Shown in pieces: positions 25,640-37,149 of a stretch of 64,000 nucleotides of DNA. Position 1 is the first letter of the stretch; each line of letters begins with the position of its first letter. Origin of the DNA: Sclerodactyla briareus (Eukaryota > Echinodermata > Holothuroidea > Dendrochirotida > Sclerodactylidae); NCBI GenBank assembly GCA_026419785.1, contig JAODTK010000577.1, positions 360,501 through 424,500 of the forward strand, in the 5' to 3' direction. Under the pieces are notes generated by a model, which saw only the letters and a program-made list of their open reading frames with translations, made no database searches and was not told the origin of the DNA. The translations under genes were made by a program, and so were the position numbers.

Positions 25640-26075
25640 GATACAGTGTAAAGAGTGGACTACGACGACATGGATCTGTTCCCCTTACATGGAAAACGGA
25701 CTTCCCCATTCATTGCTGAATAATGACAGGGCCCCTGGACTAACATGGAACAGAGGTGCGGAGGATTGTCCGAACGCTTCGCAAAGGTGCAGGATAACCA
25801 TGCTCGTTATGTTATGAATACCTTGGTTTCTAAAGAAAATGCAGCTCCAAAGTTGAATGATCTGCCATATTGTTCATTGCACAGTTGCACCTATCAGTAT
25901 TCAAGACTCGGATGGGTGGCAACAGACTTTGTGGTAACAATTCAAATTGGGCACGACCAGACAACCAAAGGGCATTCACATTACTGGCACACACGTCGGC
26001 ACAAGGACAGTGGGAGACACAGTTATGTCTTAATTCAGCACCATCACAACCAAGGACGTTACCCACTATGAATAT
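25640..26075. other. Open but unrecognised segment on both strands
   Basis: A 108-codon frame on the plus strand (25,745-26,071) overlaps an 84-codon frame on the minus strand (25,830-26,084). Neither shows a known motif, signal peptide or membrane segment, and splice sites were not convincing. It is recorded as a stretch that could hide a decayed element. Confidence 0.2.
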
Positions 26076-26084
26076 GACCCACAC

Positions 26085-27430
26085 TTGAAATTGAAACCCA
26101 AGTTAAATGACGTCCCCCAACCATGTCAAATTAATGGGTGTATTCACAAATCACACTGTGTTGCCATAATTTTATTACTTTTATTTTTCCCCACGAATCT
26201 ACCTGAAATCATCTTTCATAATCCACACTGAATCAGTGTTGGCACTAGGATTTAATTATTTTGGTGGGGAAATTCCCCCCTTCGGGAAATATTCGGGGGG
26301 GGGGATCTATGACAAAAGTGGGGGGGGGGGGATTTCTAGAATTGTTGATTGGCTGTCAGCTACCCTTAATGCAGTGCCATCGTATTTTGCAATTGATATT
26401 CCTCAGCAGGGTGTATGTCAGTCTACATGCGCCTAGTTTTGATGAACAATTGTACTGTATGCATGTCTGTTTTTTTTCAGAATTATTAAACAACAGCACT
26501 ACAGCAGAAATGCATTGTATGTTTGATTAAAAAAGTCATTTGGCCTAGGACCTTCATTGGGTAAATACTCTGTGAATCTTACACTTAGCTTGAAGGTAGA
26601 GCTAGTAAAATAGTAATATTTGAAGTATTCTATTTCGACCTCGATCAATTTTGTCTGCGATTACGCAGCACTTTGCAGGAAGTAACGTTAGCCTAATCTA
26701 GTCATGTATCAGGAGGAATTTTACTGTAGCACAATTCCTATTGAAGGTGACGAAATCCGCATCACCTCAGGCCTCCAACTTCTCTCTCCGATTACACAGC
26801 CCTCTTTAACTTTCGAAACACCATTCAAGAACATTCCAATCAATTGCAATATTAAAATTTCATTAGTATAATGCTGATACTTACAAGCTTAATTTTGACC
26901 GTAATAATTTGGGAAATCACAACCTGTTTTTTCCCCAACCTGCCTTGTTTTGAAACATACTTTTAGTAACTTTTCCTAACTGTGCTTCCACATCTCAAAA
27001 TCATTCTCCCTGAAATGGAAACCCAGATTTCCTGAGTGGGCTCAATTTTCCTGGAATTCCCGATTATACTCACAAACCTACGGAAATCAACACACTGGGA
27101 GATAATTTCATTTCCCTAAAATTTCCTGAATGGGCAGTTGAGCCACCCAGATCTCCCTAATTTTGGGTGGAGTGGAAACACTGCTTGTAAATACAAACAA
27201 CAGGTGAGAGCCTTTTATTGAATTTCCTGAGTAGGCTTTTGGGTCAATATTTGGTAATTTTCATCTGCCAAAGACCAATATGGGGAATTAATGAGTTCTA
27301 AACCATTTCTTAACTACACTAATTGGTCTTTGGGTATATTGATTGAGATAGAAGCTCGTCAGAAACAGAAGTTGAAACAGAAAGTTGGCTGATTAGTGCT
27401 GTTTAGCGCTAGCCTAAAAACAGCCTAGGC
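26085..27430. other. Noncoding DNA with G-runs and an imperfect ATTTCCTGAGTRGGC repeat
   Basis: Two poly-G runs lie at 26,285-26,303 and 26,320-26,330. Around 27,014-27,240 the word TTTCCTGAGTGGGC or close variants recurs (about 27,030, 27,124 and 27,222), a degenerate short repeat. No gene was seen. Confidence 0.5.
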
Positions 27431-27443
27431 CTCGGTTGTGAAC

Positions 27444-27473
27444 GCAGGCTTTAGTACAGGTACTAAAGCCTGC
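27444..27473. repeat. Perfect 14-bp stem hairpin
   Basis: GCAGGCTTTAGTAC, two bases (AG), then its exact reverse complement GTACTAAAGCCTGC. It has no following T-run that would suggest a transcription terminator. Confidence 0.9.
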
Positions 27474-27660
27474 AAGCACAGGCTAGCCTAATCTATTACA
27501 GCAGTATATTATTAGGGCCTAATCTAGTCTTGGGTTAAGACGAAGGTAGCACTTCTTCACTTCGTTGCAACAAACCAACCCGTTGTGCCTTCCAGCTATC
27601 GTAGATATATCAGTGGTGATTGTGGATGGCAATAGCTTCGTCTTGGAGAACTGTTCAATT

Positions 27661-27695
27661 TGACGTCACTATCTTCACGATCTAAAGAAGCCAAT
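27661..27695. promoter_or_regulatory. Possible promoter elements: full CRE plus CCAAT box
   Basis: The palindromic CRE TGACGTCA (27,661-27,668) is followed 23 bases later by AGCCAATCAC (CCAAT at 27,691). This pairing is common in TATA-less animal promoters. No transcript or coding start is recognised beside it, so it may be chance. Confidence 0.2.
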
Positions 27696-27699
27696 CACA

Positions 27700-29690
27700 C
27701 CACGTTTCCAGAAGTTGTTTACATCCCATGGGTCGCTAATTCGACTTCTCGAGGAACCCTATTGAACTAACATACTGAAATTTCCCTCCGAATATTTATG
27801 TAATATCTCGAATGAAAATTAATAATATTGACAGATGGGAACGAAACATTCATTCCTGTCGGAGAAGTCTGCAATTTGTTATTGCTATTTTGAATACTCA
27901 TTCGACAAGAATAGGCAACATGAATAATTGTAGGAGATGGGAAATCGACCTAGTGAGTTGTGAGAAACGATCGTGAATGTGAAGTCCAAGCTGTTTGTGA
28001 ACGTTAAGAGAAATCATTTTCGCCGTTAATTACTAATGAACAATTTTCTCGTTGTTGATTAGGTTTTTGGAGCAACTAGGCCTAAAAAGATTGATAATTT
28101 TCGACTTACTTACTTAGCCTTTCTTAACGTTAAGCGGTACTTGATGCATGATTGATTGCTCGTTCATACAGCGACAGGCATATGCATTAGACGCCTTCAC
28201 GAACAGTCCTACAAGACGTCCGTGGCGAAAACATATCTAGGACCGTACTGTTCAAGAGCTGTATAGGGGACCTAGATTATGTGAGATGAGCAAAAGTCAC
28301 GGCGTCTTGAACAAGACTAGGCCTAATCTAGCTTCAGCTACCTCCGACCAAACAGTACAGTGAGTACTACTATGTGATGTGCAGTGTACATATCTTGCCA
28401 TAGGAATAATAACACGTTAGGAAATAGAAGGGGCTAAGGTGTTCACTTGCACAAAATTGGGTGGCGTGGGGTGCTTGGGTACCAAGTATTGGACATAGCT
28501 CTTGTGTAGTGCTTGAGGAACTGAGGCGATATCACGTATACGAAAGCTCTTCTACGTTGAGCATATGACTTCTGTGAATATGAATGAATGGATATATTTT
28601 TGATGTGTCATAAATAAGTACTGGGCTTCATGTGTGTTATTTTGTTTGGTTATGTGCCAATCTCCATCGCAAAAAAGAGTGCAGGAATTTCCGGCATATG
28701 ACCAATTTCTCTGCGGGGAATCATGAGAGGAGTGCGGGAATCCCGCACTTAGCACGAACACTGCACTGAACATGATCCTAATACTGGCCGCAGTATAGCC
28801 ACACATACCTAACTTGACACAACTAGCGTAATCACCACACATGGTGAAAGTCATGTGGGGCTAACAAACTGAACATTGCTCATGCACATGCAATACAAAG
28901 CACAGTCTAAGAGTGGTCCCCTATTTACCGTCATGCCTGGCGGCCTGAGGATAGAAACTTTTCAGCCAAATTTTATAATTTACAATAAATCAATGACTGT
29001 ATGTGAAACACATTCGCGAATGATATCGTTAGAAAGTAAACCTGCACGGTTATTCGGTTTGACTCGGTTTCGAAATCTGCAGAAAACTGAGAAACCGTAA
29101 ACACTGAAAAAACCGAGTCACCCGACGCCAACGGCCAAGATCCAAGTCATTGAAAAAAAACGGACGCAATCCACACTCACAGCGGCAGAGCCCTAAAGGG
29201 TCTTTAAAACATTTGTGATATTATGCACACGCCATTGACACCGCACAGTGACTTATGGAAATGTTCCCTGAGAACTGGAGTATGTGTACTTTCCTTGCAG
29301 CAATAAAATCATAGTGATCTAATAGAACCTATCAATTCATTATGCTGTTGTCTCTGTGTCCTTTCTTTTACATTACCATCGTCTATAAAGTAAATCATAC
29401 TCTCAATTATTGTTTCTAACTTTTACTCTTTCACCTTTCGAGACAGGCTGCAGTGATATAATGTCAGTTCTTGGGTGCATGTTTAGCACGCCCACCATCA
29501 GTTGGACTGTTCTTTATGACAAGGGGACTGACAACAACTCACAAGAGTGTGTGAAGTTGTAGCACTGTGTACTAAAGTTGACAGCTCCTCATTGTGTCAA
29601 CATTCAGCTGTTTGTTGCGGAATTAATACCTTAGTACCAAACACCTAAACCAGATTATGTATTTTTCGCCGATCCAAGCCGCCGGCACTT
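27700..29690. other. Noncoding DNA
   Basis: No gene is recognised. Small items are an AGTGCGGGA-A-TCCCGCACT palindrome at 28,731-28,749 and a GGAATTTCC word at 28,684. ACTCGGTT-rich sequence at about 29,050-29,120 is loosely echoed at about 30,900-30,960. Confidence 0.5.
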
Positions 29691-29845
29691 ACATCGCAGC
29701 TCAACCCGCAACCTGTTGAAAACTATAAAACTGCCCACGTGTGTTGTGAGCTGTGTACTTTCATAGTGCCAAATATAACCTGACAACGGACATCGCAGCT
29801 TGTGGTAACATCTAATAAAACTGCTGCCACAGATTATGTAGGTGA
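29645..29845 (+). repeat. Two imperfect direct repeats of about 100 bases
   Basis: ACATCGCAGCT followed by AACTATAAAACTGCC (about 29,692-29,736) recurs as ACATCGCAGCT then TCTAATAAAACTGC (about 29,789-29,824). CAGATTATGTA is also duplicated (29,652 and 29,831). Confidence 0.45.
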
Positions 29846-31120
29846 TTACTCGCCCAATGCTGTTGTACTAGTTTCAAGACATAGCCCTGTTTGGAACACG
29901 TGGTCATCACCTACTTACTGTTCACTAGCATTTTGACAATGCATTTCCCACAATAGGTAAAAGTGCGTTACACAACTACCAAGTCGGCCACTCCTATTGA
30001 TTGGTACAAGCCGCCGACAGCAAATCTTTTTATCACAACACAATTAACATCTATGGGAGTTTCTAACTGACTCAGTGATTAAGGGCTGGAATTATTAGCG
30101 ATCGTGGATCCACTTCGATCAACGATACTGCAATGTATTTCCGTGGGGCCTACAATTCTATGATGAATTAATGTGAATATTGGGCAATTGGTGGAAAGAA
30201 ATAATTATACATAAAGGTTTTAATCTGCCGATCTGGTGGTTTTTAGGGCTGATTTAGACTGTGCCGTGCTTCAGTTTTCTTGCTAAAATAATCACAGTTA
30301 GGCCTACGTTTGGGGCTTTGGGCTTACTGGAATTGCACAGCGATAATCTTTTGTAACTGTGCATGTGCGAGCCGCTGGGCGTATACTAGTACATTTGGAA
30401 GAATGGTGGTAGTTTTTTTTTTGGGGGGGGGGTTCTTTTTTTCTGCACGTTACATGTTTTAATAAAGAGAGACACATGGTATGATGCTCCGTGCAAGGTT
30501 CATTTGCCATTATTGTTCCCTCCCCCATATCATGATGGAACAGTCTGAATGATGAAAAAGATTGGCCTGCATGTACACAGCTGAAATATTGTACTAGACA
30601 TAAATGAATATAGAGGAGATAACAATGCTGGATTTTTATCACTAATGGCATTAATTAGATGAAGTCACGGAAACCCATAATATCAACATCACGCTGCCTT
30701 GTATTTTCCCCCCCCCTATGATTGTTTTTATTAGAATTACAATTCAGTACTAATCAAATAATGCTAAGGGATATACAATCTTTGAACTGGAGACACCGTA
30801 CATATTGCGCCTGAAGTTTACACTAGCCCTCGGACGGTGTTTGGGGTTCACAGAGCAGTACATCCCCTTGGCGCAAATACCTTTTGTTGAACGGCATCGG
30901 TCAAAACCGAAAAAAAACAGTTTGACTCGGTTAGCAAATCGAAACCGACCGATTTGCTCATGAACTAACCATGCAGCCTTATTAGAAAGTTTTTTCAGCC
31001 AAAATACAAGAACAAACTGATTACAATTTTGAGTTCATCGAAAAAAAAATGCTGTAGGCAATAATTGCAAACTAACTATGAGCTTTGAGCCTCCCACCGA
31101 AGTATTGAGACATATTAAAC
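29846..31120. other. Noncoding DNA
   Basis: No gene is recognised. A T-run followed by a G-run lies at 30,413-30,432 and a poly-C run at 30,710-30,717. Confidence 0.5.
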
Positions 31121-31127
31121 CGGTTCT

Positions 31128-31435
31128 GTGGTACTGCCACTATCTGCTACTCACCTAGCCGATGTTGTGAGATTACTAGGGGCACTTGGTAACCTACAGC
31201 TTCCTCACTGGACACCTATAATGATGGTCCAACATACCCCTCCTCCTCACCTGCCTACCCTCTTACCCACCCCAAGTAATTAATTACCTGGTTGGTATTT
31301 GGTCCTGGCTGGTCCTGGTCTGTGGTACAGTCATTATCTTCTGCCCGCCCCAAATTGGAAATTGTTGTTGATTAACCAGGGGTACTGATAACCAACAGCT
31401 CCACCCTGGACACCTGAACCTGAAAGGTCTGGCCA
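31128..31435 (+). repeat. Diverged tandem duplication of about 190 bases
   Basis: TGGTACTGCCACTATCTGC ... ACTAGGGGCACTTGGTAACC ... GGACACCT (31,130-31,219) is followed by TGGTACAGTCATTATCTTC ... CCAGGGGTACTGATAACC ... GGACACCT (31,324-31,415). The internal word order is conserved, but identity is well below that of the perfect duplication at 32.4 kb. Confidence 0.6.
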
Positions 31436-31797
31436 CCTATCGAATGAAATTTTATAGTCGATTATGAGAAGTGAGAGCAGAAAACTAATGAAAAATGATG
31501 TGAATTATTGCCTTTTGGAAGACAAAAAGTTGCCTAACATTCCCCACTTTAAATACAATGTAGCCAAATAAGATTGTGACAGCTACATTACACCACAATT
31601 TTCAACCTTCTGGGAGTTCAACAGACAAACCTCCACTGTTTTTCTAGTTGGAGGAACTCAAGCATTTCCATTCTTTGCTACTTCAGTGCTCATAGAGAGC
31701 ACCACACACAATGAGGTAGGTTCTTTGGTTTGACTCTATCAGGAATAGGACCCGGGTCCTATGAACTTTCAACCTTCACAGGCCTTGTTTAAATTTT

Positions 31798-31973
31798 TGG
31801 TCTCATGGGCCATTCCTCACTTTTGGTCTTGGAAACCTTTTCCCATACTGTAAGCCATTTCTCACTCTCAGGTCACGCAAACCCTTTTGATTTTAGGTCT
31901 TGTGGGCCTACCGTTACTTTGACCATTGGTCTCATGAGCCTTGGATCTCACAGGTCATAGGTCTCGTGGGTTG
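31798..31973 (+). repeat. Degenerate short repeat array, GGTCTCRTGGGCC
   Basis: Six irregularly spaced variants occur: GGTCTCATGGGCC, GGTCTTGGAAACC, GGTCACGCAAACC, GGTCTTGTGGGCC, GGTCTCATGAGCC and GGTCTCGTGGGTT. The spacing is about 20-45 bases and all share an orientation. Confidence 0.55.
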
Positions 31974-31989
31974 TCAGTCTGGCATTCCC

Positions 31990-32560
31990 TCTCTTGGAAT
32001 GCCTCATTAAGACTTGTCAATCAAAATGCAAACATCATCATCATCATGTACAGTTTCAGGTCAATATTCCATGCTTGCATAGGTTAGACAGAGAAACTCA
32101 GAGGGCACACCTTCCTCCACTCCACTCTATTCTGGGCAAGGGCACGGTTGACAACCCCCCAGCCACAAGGTTACTACGCACGACGTCGGACCAGGTTTTC
32201 CAGGGCCTACTGTACCTCTACCATGCTGACCTACCACACTAATTTCCCTAGATCCTTCTACCAAACTCTTTACATCCATACTTTCAACATGACCGACCAC
32301 CTCAACCTGCGATTCTGTATACAATCGCCATGACGATCTCTTAACTCCTCAGGCATCTTTCTGTCCTTCGAAGACATGCCACACATCCATCTAACCATTC
32401 TCATATAATTTCTCTCAAGTCTAGTCTGATTTTCTTCTTCACTGCCCAAGTCTCTCTACCATATATAATTTCTCTCAAGTCTAGTCTGATTTTCTTCTTC
32501 ACTGCCCAAGTCTCTCTACCATAGGAGCACAACGCTCCTGTCATAAGCCTAAGAAACACT
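31990..32560 (-). pseudogene. 3' tail of a non-LTR retrotransposon ORF (RT C-terminal region)
   Basis: The minus strand encodes, in broken frames, a block reading LMTGALCSYGRETWAVKK (from about 32,555 down to 32,490). Next comes LREI...WMCGMSSKDRK and ELRDR (about 32,420-32,340), then RLRWS (about 32,310) and GHVESMDVKSLVEGSREI (about 32,290-32,237). This order, YGxETWA then RWxCG then ELRxR then RLRWxGHVxRMD then EGxR, is the familiar C-terminal tail after the RT core of RTE-like non-LTR elements. Only the tail is present; the catalytic RT lies beyond the recognisable part. A perfect 60-bp internal duplication interrupts it. Confidence 0.65.
32403..32522 (+). repeat. Perfect 60-bp tandem duplication
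   Basis: Bases 32,403-32,462 and 32,463-32,522 are identical. The unit begins ATATAATTTCTCTCAAGTC and ends TCTCTCTACCAT. It lies inside the decayed retroelement tail, so the duplication came after the element died, or arose in assembly. Confidence 0.95.
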
Positions 32561-33180
32561 GGAGGCAATAGCTTTCAAGTATACAAAATTTGAAAGGTGA
32601 AATAAACCTGGATTAGAGTGAACATTTTATCATCAATAGCATTTTATGCCTCTACTAACAGCATCTAATCCATGCAACAGGGTCCCAGCCTGATAGATCA
32701 TGTTTGGATGTTATGAGATCAGTCTACTGTACATTACAAAATTACAGAGTAATATATTACATTTGTCAAATTAAAATAATTCGTCCAGAGCTTAATGACA
32801 AAACGACGATCACAACATCCTTCGTCTACCATACCTTGTGGTAATGCGAAGGTTCCACCAGTAGCTGTAGTACTTGTTGCCTCACTTGCTGTATGCTAGG
32901 TAGGCTGCTGTAGCGAAGAACTCTGGTCAAAGAAAACAAAATTGAGGCCCTTGTGTCATAATCCTTGATTGAATACAAGGATATTCACATGAACAAAAAA
33001 CACGAATGCTCAAAAGTTTACAATGCTTTTCAACATCCACTAACTCTCCTGTGGTCTGGACATTAATAGCTGGTAGGCTAGGATGATTTTGGGATGGTGA
33101 AACCCCCGCAGCTCATGCTGGCGACAGGGTGCCCCTAATTTTTCCTCCCTCCCACCCTACTACTTAGGAATAACCTAACT
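32561..33180. other. Noncoding DNA
   Basis: No gene, motif or repeat was recognised in this stretch. Confidence 0.5.
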
Positions 33181-33199
33181 GGGAGACTTTTATTGGCGA

Positions 33200-33360
33200 C
33201 AAACAGTCGAGACTCGAATTTGGGTAAATAATGAACGAGGCGCAGCCAAGTTCGTTATTAGGCTAAATTCAGAGGTCTAGACTGTTTTGAACCAGTAAAA
33301 GTGACCTGCTTTAGTTTTATTCCTATTCTACAACGCAAATTAAGAATTTACCCAAACGAT
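33200..33360. repeat. Possible short inverted-repeat element around a CGAGGCGCAGCC core
   Basis: TTTGGGTAAAT (about 33,219) and its exact reverse complement ATTTACCCAAA (about 33,346) bracket about 130 bases. The interval contains an imperfect dyad, AATAATGAACGA ... TTCGTTATTA, around GGCGCAGCC. This could be a small foldback or MITE-like element. No target duplication was found. Confidence 0.35.
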
Positions 33361-35140
33361 GATAGATATCTTATCTCTAGATCTATAGCTTGTATCTCTA
33401 ACATTGGATGAGCCGCTAGGGTACTATTGGTTAATTCGATTGAAGTAAATTGCACTGCGTACCCTAACACAAAAGATTGCAGTGCGTGCTGTGCGTACTT
33501 CTAACGAGACGCATACAAACTATCATGCCGAACCGAGGGTTCTGCCCTTGTGGAAATGACGTTCACAAATACAACGAGCAATTGTCGTTTCGTCCGTTTA
33601 TATTCGTTGAGCAAACGGCCCTTGAAGCACGTGTAGACTGAAAGCTGATTGCGGTGTTGAAATAAACTCCAAAGGCTTCACGCAACCTTAATTTGCGGTT
33701 AAAAAGTATGCGTTTACTTAAGACGACAGCAAATCTATCAAGTATTCAATTGTTATGTTACTCTGACAGTGGACTGTTATTGCAAAAAGAACAGGGCTAC
33801 GTGACTGGGATTAGCAACAGATCCTGTATTCGCCAATAACGGGATAGCTGGGGCTGTACAACCCAATATAGGATCCATCATGGCTTAGGTTGCCAGGCAA
33901 CTACCCCAGACATAAACCACTGAACTTATAATGTGCTGCACTCTCCTCTAAACACCTTCCATACCCTGGGGGGGGGATCATGAGGAGGTATTACCGGGCA
34001 TCAGGCGGGGGTGGGGGATTCCGGGGGGGAGGACTTCATCCACGTCATGGCACGCCAGAGAGTATAAAGTAGCAGTTACTCCTCAGAATAATTCAATTGG
34101 GAGGGTGGCCGATAATATGGCTAATTCTCATGATCATTCAATAAGTAGAATCCACTGACCCTTAAACAAAAAAAGCTGAAATGTGAGGCCGTTGGACTCA
34201 AATTTCTAAACCCCTCTTTCAATGGCAATGAAAATAATGACCAACTTTCATGCTCATTGATCTATTCTGTACAAACCATCAACCGAATAAACAAAATGCT
34301 GAAGTATCTACCCTCCATGACTCACATTCCTGAATAACCCTCTATGGACCATTGGGTAATGATAATCTAACTGACCAGCTCCAGAATTTGTTCATACTGT
34401 ATGTAAGGAAGAACACATGTTGCTGGCACCAATTTTACAGCAGTAGTGAGGCGAATGTAGCTAATTTTACCTGGGACTGGGACATTGAGAAATTGCCTGT
34501 AGGGCGAGGGCAACCCCCCACCCCCATGTCGACGAGCACAGAGTTAATCATCCCCGTGAAATCCATGTGCCCCCAGTGACCTCTCAAATTTAAACGTCTG
34601 GTGATTGGCACTGGATAGGCTGTGAAGGCAACCCAGCTGATGCATTGTAAATTAATAATTCTGTAATCATCTCCATATCTCTATACTCCCTACTGATCCT
34701 GTAAACTGGGCTCCCTGTGTTGAAACCGGGAAATACTTCTTGTATATATTGGCACTGTATGAGACAAGTGAAAAATAATTAGCCCTTCTATTATTAGCTG
34801 GGAAACATTGTAACTCACTAACGAATCATTTGTTCATTTCATACATTGATGTTCCTGTAATTTTTCTTTATACACTGCGTTTGTGGAAGGAGGCAAACTT
34901 GTCAGACCTGTACTCTAGTGTAAATGCTTACATGGTGAGCCATGTATTAATCGAATTGGTTTATATCACTGGCCAGAAAGAAACCCTTTCAAGAAATTCC
35001 CAAATCTGGATTGAGCCCATGATTGGGGAAAAAAGAGAAAACGCAATTAGTTCATCACTTTTTATAAAATTTGGAGCATCATCACCCAGTATACGTCTGA
35101 ATAATTCCACTTGAGCTTATGGTCCACTTGCGTGGGATGG
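33361..35140. other. Noncoding DNA with G-rich patches
   Basis: No gene is recognised. G-runs at 33,969-34,030 (several runs of four or more) could form G-quadruplex structure on the plus strand. Confidence 0.5.
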
Positions 35141-35197
35141 GTCTTGGCAGCTCTTCCACAGAAAGACCAGAGTGTCTCTGTAGGTAGCAGAATGCAT

Positions 35198-35240
35198 GGT
35201 CTAATCCTCAAGATTAGACCAGGTTGCTTCTGCAACCTGG
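35198..35240. repeat. Two abutting perfect stem-loops
   Basis: Stem 1 is GGTCTAATC-CTCAA-GATTAGACC (35,198-35,220). Stem 2 is CCAGGTTGC-TTCT-GCAACCTGG (35,219-35,240). Both 9-bp stems are perfect, and they share the two bases CC at the junction. They sit about 110 bases before the first recognised LINE sequence and may belong to its 5' untranslated region. Confidence 0.85.
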
Positions 35241-35689
35241 CGCTCTCTTAGCTGCGGCCTAAAATGCCTCACAGTTCTACCGGATTTTTGCCGAGTTTGT
35301 GGGTAGTGTTTTCATTCGTCCTGTATCATCGTGTTTTCGAGAGTTCGTAAGTGCAGGGGATTGTTGTTCTAGGAGGAATGCGGCCAACCTGCTTTGGGTG
35401 GAATCGTGACATTGCATCCGCTCCTGTGAGCAGAGTTAGTAATGAGTATAGGCTCACTGGGCGTCTCCTATCGTGGCGCCAACTGAGTACTTACTCTGCA
35501 TGGACACCGTCGGACTGCAATACATCACAGGCGGGGGGCAAGCCCTTGTCCTTATTAGAGGGATCAACTCCTTTCCTAAGAGGACTTATCGATTACGGCA
35601 CATGTATAACACAATTAGGGAGCTTAATCTTGGGAGCCACCACAGGGTCGCAGAAGTGGCCGATTGAGGCGCAACAAGCGAGTTCATGT

Positions 35690-36600
35690 TGGTCGGGCAA
35701 CCCCCGGCTACTCCGAACAACGGCGGATTCCACGCCACCGTGAACCAGGCCAACCTCGTGGGTAGCCTCTGCGGTAAGAAGAGCCTCGATGTCCCACCTG
35801 TGGAACTCGCAATCTACGGCAACCAAGACAACGACGTGTAGTGATACATCCTGGACCACGATGTTGATGTTCGCGTGGTTGTTGATCCTGGCTGGCTGAC
35901 GAGGATCCTGTAATCATCGGTGAGTGTACTCCGTTCGGGTTATCATATCAATTTCCTAGACCGGGGGGTAATGACAGACATGGAGGCATTGCGGTTTATC
36001 AGTTAATCGAACCTGCAACCTTAGTATCGCCTCTTCCGGTTATGACAGTCTGTCTTTTGAACATGCTCGGTACTGACATTTCAAAGTCCTTCCGTTTGAG
36101 TGCAATCCTATCGACCGCACCTCTAGAAAAAACAGTTTACCACCAACCTTCATCTTCGAGGAATTCGGAAGAATTTCTAAGCGCCGTCTCTCACCTTCCA
36201 GGACGGCTGGCTCATAATGGGGGATATGAATGTTTCATGTTATGCCCACCACCGAGAACTACGTTACCCGAGATATGTAGTTATTGGCCGAGCATGTTTG
36301 AACAGTATGTGCAACCCCCTATACCCCAAAGGTGGCAACAATCTAGGACCCATGTTATTAGCCGTCCCGACGATGGACTTATGTCACATGACGCTTGTGT
36401 TGTGTCACAATTCATGTATGGATCTGACACCACATGATCCAATGCAGGTCAACATCGCAAAACAACCCCTTCAGAGACGAGTGTTTTTCTACCAGAAATT
36501 TCAGAGGAGATATGGACTTGGTTAACTTTTCATCCGCCCTTGTTGAAGCCACAGGGCATATTATGTGCGTTGACGACCCAGCGAATACAAAACCGAGCTC
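35690..36600 (+). pseudogene. LINE endonuclease domain, frame-broken
   Basis: Successive islands match the expected order of an L2/CR1 endonuclease: the N-terminal segment before YILDHDVDV, a degraded ETWL-equivalent read as VDPGWL (35,884-35,901), SGYHINFLDRG (about 35,936-35,965), then FEEFG and LPGRL, then MGDMNV. SVVSQF-like and DMDLVNFSSALVE (about 36,510-36,550) follow. Catalytic integrity is lost through stops and frameshifts. Confidence 0.7.
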
Positions 36601-37149
36601 TACAATACGTCTGTTCTCCGTGTTCTCGATGTGAAACAGGTCCGGTTAAATACAAGGTCCGGCGTTATTAATCCAACCCCCAGATTGGTATAACGATGAC
36701 GTCTAGCGCCCGACGCGTGGGGAATCGCAGGAGCTGTGAGCGCAAATTGAGGAAAGTCTGCAGCCCAGGAGATCGTATTGCCTTTTATAGAAACAGAAAC
36801 AATGCATAACCGAACTCATTAGAAGAAACAACAACTGAACATTTAGAGTTCTGTTGGATAATGCCGATGCAAAAGACAATGACAATTTTTTAATATCTTT
36901 TAAATGTTTTCTCCTAGGAAATTTCCAGCATTGCATGATAACCTTGAAGCTAAGATAACCGGTAGGAAGTAACAGGTTTGCTAAGTCTTCAATGAGAAGG
37001 TTGCTAGGCATCTGCCGTGAGTTGATCAGGAGTCTCACAATCATATTCATCAGCACCCAGCTGTGCTGATGTCTATGATGGTGCTACTTCCGTTGACATG
37101 GCACCGACTGAGCCTAGTGGACGAATGTGTTAACTCTCACTCCTCAATA

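Noticed and set aside
29040-30985. ACTCGGTT-rich patches as terminal inverted repeats of a 1.9-kb element
   Set aside because: Only short, poorly ordered matches were found and no target duplication.
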